The notes beneath the pieces were generated by a model. That model ran no database searches and had not been told where the DNA came from. It saw only the letters and a list, made by a program, of their open reading frames with translations. The position numbers were made by a program, and so were the translations under genes. A stretch of DNA of 64,000 nt from Sphingomonas qomolangmaensis. GTDB taxonomy: Bacteria > Pseudomonadota > Alphaproteobacteria > Sphingomonadales > Sphingomonadaceae. Below, piece by piece: positions 57,431 to 64,000 of this stretch. Numbering within the stretch: position 1 is the first letter of the stretch; the number at the start of each line of letters is the position of its first letter. The stretch lies in assembly GCF_024496245.1 (NCBI RefSeq), contig NZ_CP101740.1, positions 496,001-560,000 of the forward strand, in the 5' to 3' direction.

Positions 57431-58746
57431 GCCGACTGTTGCCAACGGGGTGGCCGGTGTTCTGGCGGGTGCTGGCGGTCATGGTCGCCTGCGTTCTGTC
57501 GGTCCAGATGCTCAACGGTTTGTTGTTGTTGGTCTTTCGTCCGCCCGAGCCGCCGATCTTCACCGTGCAACAGGTCGCGACGGCAATGATCCGGCCCGGC
57601 GACGCCCGCACCCCGTTCCGCGTCGTGGTCAACGCCCCGCCTCCGACACAGGAAGCCGATCCGCGCGCGACCAGGCTGGCCCGAACGATCGCGGTCGCGA
57701 TCGGCGCGAGCGCCGACGATGTCAGGGTGAGGCTTGGACGCCCGCCCTTTCCCTTCCGTTTTGTCCCCCGTCAACGCGTCGACCGACGACCTCCGCCGGG
57801 CGCCCGCACCGATTTGCTGATCGGCGATTTCCGCGTGTCGCGGCGCGAAGGCGATGGGAGCTGGACCAGTTTCGCGCCGAAGGAAAACGCGCTGGCCAGC
57901 TGGCGGTGGAGCGGCCTGCTCGGGCTGCTGGTCGCGCTTGCCGCGGTGGTGCCCTTTGCGGTGCTGCTCGCGCGCTGGGTTGCCCGTCCGATCACGCTGT
58001 TTGCCGCCGCCGCCGAACGACTGGGGCGCAATCCTGACATGTTGCCGCTGAAGGTCGATGGGCCGCCCGAGATCGCCGACGCCGCCGCGGCGTTCAACGA
58101 AATGCAGCAGCGGCTGGCGCGCTATGTCGAGCATCGAACGATGATGCTGGGCGCGATCGCGCACGACCTGCGGACGCCGCTGATGCGGTTGTCGATCGGC
58201 CTGGAGACGCTCCCCGAATCGGTGCGCGCGGGCTGCGAGCACAATCTGGCCGAGATGCAGGACATGCTGGTCGCGGCGACCGCCTATGTGCGCGACGTGA
58301 CACAAACCGCGACCCGCCGTCGGCTCGATCTTCGGTCGATCGCCGAGAGTGTGGTCGACACCCATGCCGACCTGGGCGAACAGGTGTCGATCGAGCCCGG
58401 ACCGCCGCTGGTGCTGGAGGGCGACCCGGGTCGGCTCAAATCCGCGATCGATAACCTGATCGACAACGCGGTTCGCTACGGTGCGTCGGCCCGCGTATCG
58501 CTCACCACGCGCGACGACACGGCGATATTGGAGGTGCGCGATGCAGGCGAGGGGATCGCCCCCGACCAACTGGTCCGGGTGTTCGAGCCCTTCTACCGCA
58601 TCGAGAATTCGCGCAACCGCGCCACCGGGGGGACCGGGTTGGGGCTTTCGAGCGCACGCGGGGTCGCGCGCACGCATGGCGGCGACGTGACGCTCGAAAA
58701 TCAAAGCAGCGGCGGCGTTTGCGCGCGATTGACCCTGCCGATCTGA
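57427..58746 (+). CDS. EnvZ-type membrane sensor histidine kinase
   Basis: A 439-residue kinase, partner of the preceding regulator. TM1 is about residues 10-36 (FWRVLAVMVACVLSVQM...), the periplasmic part about 38-155 is rich in Pro and Arg, TM2 is about 160-182 (LLGLLVALAAVVPFAVLLA), then HAMP (RWVARPITLFAAAAERLG). Phospho-His246 is in GAIAHDLRTPLMRL; N-box LIDNAVRYG, G1 DAGEGI, G2 GGTGLGLSSAR. The pair resembles sensors of envelope, osmotic or metal stress, but the signal is unknown. Confidence 0.9.
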   Translation: MSRLLPTGWPVFWRVLAVMVACVLSVQMLNGLLLLVFRPPEPPIFTVQQVATAMIRPGDARTPFRVVVNAPPPTQEADPRATRLARTIAVAIGASADDVRVRLGRPPFPFRFVPRQRVDRRPPPGARTDLLIGDFRVSRREGDGSWTSFAPKENALASWRWSGLLGLLVALAAVVPFAVLLARWVARPITLFAAAAERLGRNPDMLPLKVDGPPEIADAAAAFNEMQQRLARYVEHRTMMLGAIAHDLRTPLMRLSIGLETLPESVRAGCEHNLAEMQDMLVAATAYVRDVTQTATRRRLDLRSIAESVVDTHADLGEQVSIEPGPPLVLEGDPGRLKSAIDNLIDNAVRYGASARVSLTTRDDTAILEVRDAGEGIAPDQLVRVFEPFYRIENSRNRATGGTGLGLSSARGVARTHGGDVTLENQSSGGVCARLTLPI

Positions 58747-58783
58747 CTGCCACCCGCGCCGCTCCAGAACGCTGGGCGATCGG

Positions 58784-59104
58784 CTACTGCACCGATGCGG
58801 CGCCCGCTACGGCGCGCGACGGGCTTAGCCCATGATCTTCGAGATAGGCGTTGAGATTGACGACCAATCCCTGCGCCGCGGCGACCGTCAGGGCGAGGCG
58901 GCCGACGATCACCCGCTCCATGACGGGCTCGGCTTGCGAATGATCGCAGCGCGCGCATTCGAAGGTCACCACCAGCACCCCGCCGACATCGGCGACGCCC
59001 GCGGTGCCGGTGGCGAATATCTCGGTGAGGAACGAGTTATCGACGATGGCGGGGATCGCCGCCTCTGGAGACTGCGCCGCCTCGAGCTTCGTGGTCACGA
59101 ACAT
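58784..59104 (-). CDS. small protein of unknown function (DUF3467-like shape)
   Basis: A 106-residue soluble protein: SFLTEIFATGTAGVADVGG, LVVTFECARCDHSQAEPVMERVIVGRLALT and AAQGLVVNLNAYLEDHGL. The strand-rich core ending in a helix that would pack against the strands resembles DUF3467, but I cannot confirm that. It lies 102 bases downstream of the BamA-like gene on the same strand and could share its transcript. Confidence 0.55.
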   Translation of the reverse strand: MFVTTKLEAAQSPEAAIPAIVDNSFLTEIFATGTAGVADVGGVLVVTFECARCDHSQAEPVMERVIVGRLALTVAAAQGLVVNLNAYLEDHGLSPSRAVAGAASVQ

Positions 59105-59206
59105 GGCATTCTCCGTTCATTGCTGGCGTTGCGGTCGCTGGGCCGGACCGCTTTGCCCTTCGTGTTTGGTTTGGCGGGTGCCGGTGGGCGGTCGGCACGT
59201 TGAGGC

Positions 59207-61978
59207 CTAAAACCCCGCGCCGACATTGAAGGTGAGCAGCTTGGGATCATCGCCATCGACCGAGATCAGGTCCTTGGCGAGATCGATCCGAAGCGGCCCG
59301 AACGGCGAGTTCCAATTGACGCCGATCCCCACGGTGATCCGCGGCTTGGCCGAGTTGCCCAGGAACCGCTCGACGAAGGGCGTGGTCGTGTTGACGACGG
59401 CGCCGTTCTGGTCGCTGCCGCTACACGTGCCGCCATAGGCGTCGGCATAGCCGGTCGAACAAGTGGTGTAGCGCGTCCCGGCCACCCCGTCGGTGCCGGT
59501 AAAGCTGTTCAAATATAGCGCGGCTCCCGCGTCGGTGGTGACCGGCGTCACCAGCGATTGCAGGCTCGGCGAGCCGTCGACGTTGAACACGGGATTGCCC
59601 GACTCATCGGTCGCTTGGGTGAAGTTCACCGTCGGCAACGGCTGGGTGACGCTGAACAAGGCGCCGGCCATGACGTAGATCGAAGGGCGCAAGCCGAGTT
59701 CGGCGGCACCCGTTCCGAGCGGAATTTCGATCTCGGCCTTTGCCAGATAATAGGCATTGCCACCCAGCGCATCGTCCGAAATCTGGTCGCGATCGGTGAC
59801 CAGGATGGTGTTGCCGTCGTCGTCGGTAGTGAAGGGAATGCGCTGGACGCGCGGGCCGACGCCGCGGATGTCGAAGCCGCGGAACTGCGGCTCGCCCAGG
59901 TAGAAGCGATCGATGATCCGGACGGGGTCGATGCCGGGGCCCGCGCTTTCCTCGAGCGCCTTGATGTACCCGCCCTGCGCCGCGGTCGACAGGACAAAGC
60001 CCGATCCCATGTTGAAATATTTGGTGCCGTCGAACCGCGCACGGACATAGCGGACGTCGCCGCCGATGCCGGCGAAATCGAGCCCCAGCAGCAGGCGTTC
60101 GCCGTCGGTCGGCCGCAACCGGCTATTGAGGCTGTCATAGACCAGCGAAAGCCCGATCGACGACGTCAGCCGCTCGCCGAGCTGCTCGCAAAGATAGCGC
60201 CCGGCGAGCAGCGGGTCGCAGCTGCCGTTCGAGAAATAGGTGCTTTCGTCGAGCGACACATCGTCCTGCTGCAGCGTGTAGCGCCCCGACAGCGACCAAT
60301 ATTCGGTCAGCGGGATGCCGGCGACGATGTTGAAGCCCGTCGACACCTGCGAATAGGTGGTGTTGCGTTCGTCGCCGACATAATTGAAATTGTTGTAGTC
60401 ACGGCGGAAGATCGTCCCGCCCAGCGCGATGTTCTTGTCGAGCAAATAGGGTTCGGTGAAGCCAAGCTCGAGCGATTTGGAATAGATCGAATAGCTTCCC
60501 GACAGCCGCAGATCCTGCCCCTTTCCGCGGAAGTTTCGCTGCCGGATCGATGCCTGCAGGATGAATTGCTCAACGCTCGAAAAGCCGGCTGACAGCGAAA
60601 GCTCGCCGGTCGAGCGTTCCTCGACGTTGGAGGTCAGGATGACGCGGTCGGGGGTCGATCCCGGCTGCTCCTCGATCTCGAACTTGTCCTGGAAATAGCC
60701 GAGCGAATTGATCCGGTCCTGCGATCGCTTGCGCAGGAACGAGTTGTACGCATCGCCTTCGGCGATCCGCATCTCGCGGCGGATCACCTCGTCCTGCGTC
60801 TGGGTATTGCCGGTGATCTCGATCCGCTCGACATAGGTCCGCTGGCTCTCGGCGATGTTGAAGGTCAGCCCCATCGTCAGCGTCTCTTCGTCGCGCTGAT
60901 ATTCGGGGCGGACATCGGCAAAGGCATAGCCGAACAGCCCGGCCGCCTCGCTGAGCGACGTCACCGAATCCTCGACCAGCTTGGCGTTGAACCATTCGCC
61001 CTTCTTGATCTGCAGGCTCTTGGCGAGCTGCTCGCCGTTGAAGTCGCGGATGCCGCTGTCGACGGTGACGTCGCCGAACTTATAGCGCGGGCCCTCCTCC
61101 ACCACATAGGTGATGATGAAGTCTTCCTTGTCGGGGGTCAGCTCGGCGACCGCCGAAATCACCCGGAAATCGGCATAGCCCTCGGTCAGATAATATTGCC
61201 GCAGCTTCTGCTGGTCGTAGGCGAGCCGATCCTGGTCGTAGCTCGTCGCCGAACTGAAGAAGCGGAAGAAGCGCGCCTGCTTGGTCGCCATTTCCTTGCG
61301 CAGCGCATTGTCGCTGAACTGCTCGTTGCCAAGGATGTTGATCTGGCGGACCTTGGACTTGGGCCCCTCGGCGATCTCGAACACCACGTCGACGCGGTTC
61401 TGGTCGAGCACGACCTGCTTGGGCTCGACCACCGCGGCGAAGCGGCCCTGGCGGCGATACAGCTCGACGATCCGGCCGACATCGGCGCGCACCGCGGTGC
61501 GGGTGAAGATCTGGCGCGGCGCCAGCTTGATCTCGGGGAGGATCTTGTCGCTCTTGAGCCGGCGATTGCCCTCGAGCACTACGCGGTTGATCACCGGGTT
61601 CTCGCGGATGCGGACAATAAGATCGCCGCTCTCGACGCCCTCGATCTGCGCCTCGGCGATCAGGTCGCTGGCGTAGAGATCCTTGATCGCGGCATCGACG
61701 CTCTCGTTGGTGTAGGGCTCGCCGACGCCAAGCTTGGTGTACGACAGCACCGTGTCGGGCTCGATCCGCTGGGCGCCGAGTACCCGTAACGAGCGGATCG
61801 TTCGAGCAGGTCGAACCGGCAGTTTCAGTTCACTTATCCCCGATACCGGATTTGTGGAGGTCGATGATGCGGATTTGTCGATAACGTCCTGACCGTGGGC
61901 GGAGATCGGAACAGCAGTGCCTGCAACAAGGATACAGACGAACGGCTTTCCAATATTGCGGAGCAAGTGTTTACGCAT
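59207..61978 (-). CDS. bamA: BamA/Omp85 outer-membrane assembly protein, outside its usual neighbourhood
   Basis: A 923-residue Omp85 protein that inserts beta-barrel proteins into the outer membrane. A leader (KPFVCILVAGTAVPISAHG) is followed by five POTRA domains: RTIRSLRVLGAQRIEPDTV, NPVINRVVLEGNRRL, VRQINILGNEQFSD, RYKFGDVTVDSG and TYVERIEITGNTQTQDEV. The barrel has the Omp85 signature RGFDIRGVGPRV and ends GAGF with an aromatic last residue. The usual partners (rseP before, skp-like, lpxD and fabZ after) are not here, so it may be a second copy. ATG at 61978 is preferred over an upstream start at 62080. Confidence 0.92.
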   Translation of the reverse strand: MRKHLLRNIGKPFVCILVAGTAVPISAHGQDVIDKSASSTSTNPVSGISELKLPVRPARTIRSLRVLGAQRIEPDTVLSYTKLGVGEPYTNESVDAAIKDLYASDLIAEAQIEGVESGDLIVRIRENPVINRVVLEGNRRLKSDKILPEIKLAPRQIFTRTAVRADVGRIVELYRRQGRFAAVVEPKQVVLDQNRVDVVFEIAEGPKSKVRQINILGNEQFSDNALRKEMATKQARFFRFFSSATSYDQDRLAYDQQKLRQYYLTEGYADFRVISAVAELTPDKEDFIITYVVEEGPRYKFGDVTVDSGIRDFNGEQLAKSLQIKKGEWFNAKLVEDSVTSLSEAAGLFGYAFADVRPEYQRDEETLTMGLTFNIAESQRTYVERIEITGNTQTQDEVIRREMRIAEGDAYNSFLRKRSQDRINSLGYFQDKFEIEEQPGSTPDRVILTSNVEERSTGELSLSAGFSSVEQFILQASIRQRNFRGKGQDLRLSGSYSIYSKSLELGFTEPYLLDKNIALGGTIFRRDYNNFNYVGDERNTTYSQVSTGFNIVAGIPLTEYWSLSGRYTLQQDDVSLDESTYFSNGSCDPLLAGRYLCEQLGERLTSSIGLSLVYDSLNSRLRPTDGERLLLGLDFAGIGGDVRYVRARFDGTKYFNMGSGFVLSTAAQGGYIKALEESAGPGIDPVRIIDRFYLGEPQFRGFDIRGVGPRVQRIPFTTDDDGNTILVTDRDQISDDALGGNAYYLAKAEIEIPLGTGAAELGLRPSIYVMAGALFSVTQPLPTVNFTQATDESGNPVFNVDGSPSLQSLVTPVTTDAGAALYLNSFTGTDGVAGTRYTTCSTGYADAYGGTCSGSDQNGAVVNTTTPFVERFLGNSAKPRITVGIGVNWNSPFGPLRIDLAKDLISVDGDDPKLLTFNVGAGF

Positions 61979-62658
61979 AGCTGCATCTTTTCCAAAAAAC
62001 CCGAAAGCGGAGAGGCCTCGATCTGGGCATGCTTGTATTGGCAGGCGTCGGCAGACGCTTCGTTTCGGGGATGCGAACAATCACCAAGTCATATTCTCGA
62101 CGCGAAACCGCACGGGCGCTTTAAATGCTCGATCTTCGGGCACGTGCGGTTGCCACGTGTGTTCTTTGTTTCATTGGGGAAACCGGACCCAGGGGTACCC
62201 CTAAACCTACGCGTTAGGCGGGCGGCCATCGCCACAGGGATCAATGGCCGCATTGCCATTTCATCGGGATGAGCGAAGTATTTCTGCGCGGAAATATTGC
62301 GATCATTCGCCTTCAAGCGCGACTTGGCCGCCGACATGGGTCGACCGATGTCTTTCAGAGCGAACGGAGCTGGCAGGCGCGGGATTCGATCGACGCGCGA
62401 TCGGCCATTGCTGCCCCGCAGGGCGAACGGCGTGCCGAACATCGATGATCGCCGCGCACGAACGTGCATCCCCGCGGCGCGCGCGGCGTGGCGTTCGTTC
62501 TGACGGGGCGAGCGTGACGCGACGCTAGGCCACGCCGATCGCTCGGCGCTTCATCGGACACTCCCCGCTCCGGCGCCTATCCGATAGGGTATTTCTCAAC
62601 CGCAGGGGGCAATGCCGGTGCGGGGGGCGGTACTGCCCTCGCCCGCCACCAAAGGCGC
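61979..62658. promoter_or_regulatory. 680-base regulatory gap upstream of the BamA-like gene
   Basis: No gene is supported here. It holds AGGGGTACCCCT, a perfect palindrome at 62191-62202, which partly overlaps CCTAAACCTACGCGTTAGG at 62200-62218, whose ends CCTAA and TTAGG are complementary. A third element, TATTTCTGCGCGGAAATA at 62279-62296, is an 18-base palindrome with one mismatched pair. Three palindromes within about 110 bases point to several regulators or one stacked site, about 210-320 bases ahead of the BamA-like start. The gap also ends the convergent-free side of the Gfo/Idh gene, whose stop is at 62659. Confidence 0.5.
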
Positions 62659-63987
<1,329 letters not shown>

Positions 63988-64000
63988 GTTGGTCCCCCCT

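Noticed and set aside
61979..62658. Several 60-150 codon frames in the long gap beside the BamA-like gene
   Set aside because: They overlap one another on both strands, are Arg-rich, lack ribosome sites and have no recognisable domain.

Overview
The window is dense, high-GC chromosomal DNA that reads as a sphingomonad (Sphingomonas or a close relative, Alphaproteobacteria). The reasons are the style of the BamA and TonB-receptor proteins, an HWE-type histidine kinase, a FixLJ pair, many GTG/TTG starts with 1-4 base stop/start overlaps, and two dispersed GC-rich inverted repeats. I saw no rRNA, tRNA, CRISPR array, insertion sequence or prophage. Function calls rest on motifs read by eye, without database searches.

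Region 1 (1-4.9 kb) is housekeeping: a partial selO, an alpha/beta hydrolase whose C-terminus runs through an inverted repeat, a GT4 glycosyltransferase, and a nitronate-monooxygenase-like flavoprotein with an added Cys cluster.

Region 2 (4.9-34.8 kb) looks like one catabolic locus. A minus-strand operon (MFS permease, secreted bicupin, GH95 fucosidase, secreted esterase, GH27, GH39) is divergent from a plus-strand set (second bicupin, Tat-exported dimeric-barrel protein, SMP-30 lactonase). Next comes a PQQ dehydrogenase/cytochrome c/gamma-carbonic-anhydrase-like operon, divergent from a class III CoA-transferase and an enoyl-CoA hydratase. A seven-gene operon follows (secreted amidohydrolase, MFS, Tat-exported gluconate-2-dehydrogenase subunit 3, GMC dehydrogenase, cytochrome c, Fe-ADH, aldehyde dehydrogenase). 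An FCD-type GntR regulator and a large TonB-dependent receptor close the region. AT-rich promoter sequences sharing TATCCTATA or related words lie in front of these operons and of the regulator, which suggests one regulon. My inference is that glycosides enter through the TonB receptor, exported hydrolases trim fucose, galactose and xylose-type sugars, two periplasmic dehydrogenases oxidise the products into cytochromes c, and the acids are taken up and activated with CoA. The substrate is unknown.

Region 3 (34.9-48.4 kb) resembles a low-oxygen or redox-stress cluster: flavodoxin-fold reductases, a universal stress protein, an atypical receiver protein, a FixL-type kinase with heme-PAS His and Arg both present, FixJ, an acyl-CoA-synthetase/GNAT fusion, an APH-like/P-loop kinase fusion, a zinc ADH, a 2-TM potassium channel and a GH130 enzyme.

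Region 4 (48.4-64 kb) is mixed: an NRAMP-like transporter, an HWE kinase, a CYTH-CHAD gene broken by an in-frame TAG, DUF2254 and DUF72 proteins, 3-methyladenine glycosylase, an orphan winged-helix regulator, an OmpR/EnvZ-type pair, a BamA homologue outside its usual gene neighbourhood, and a Tat-exported Gfo/Idh/MocA oxidoreductase.
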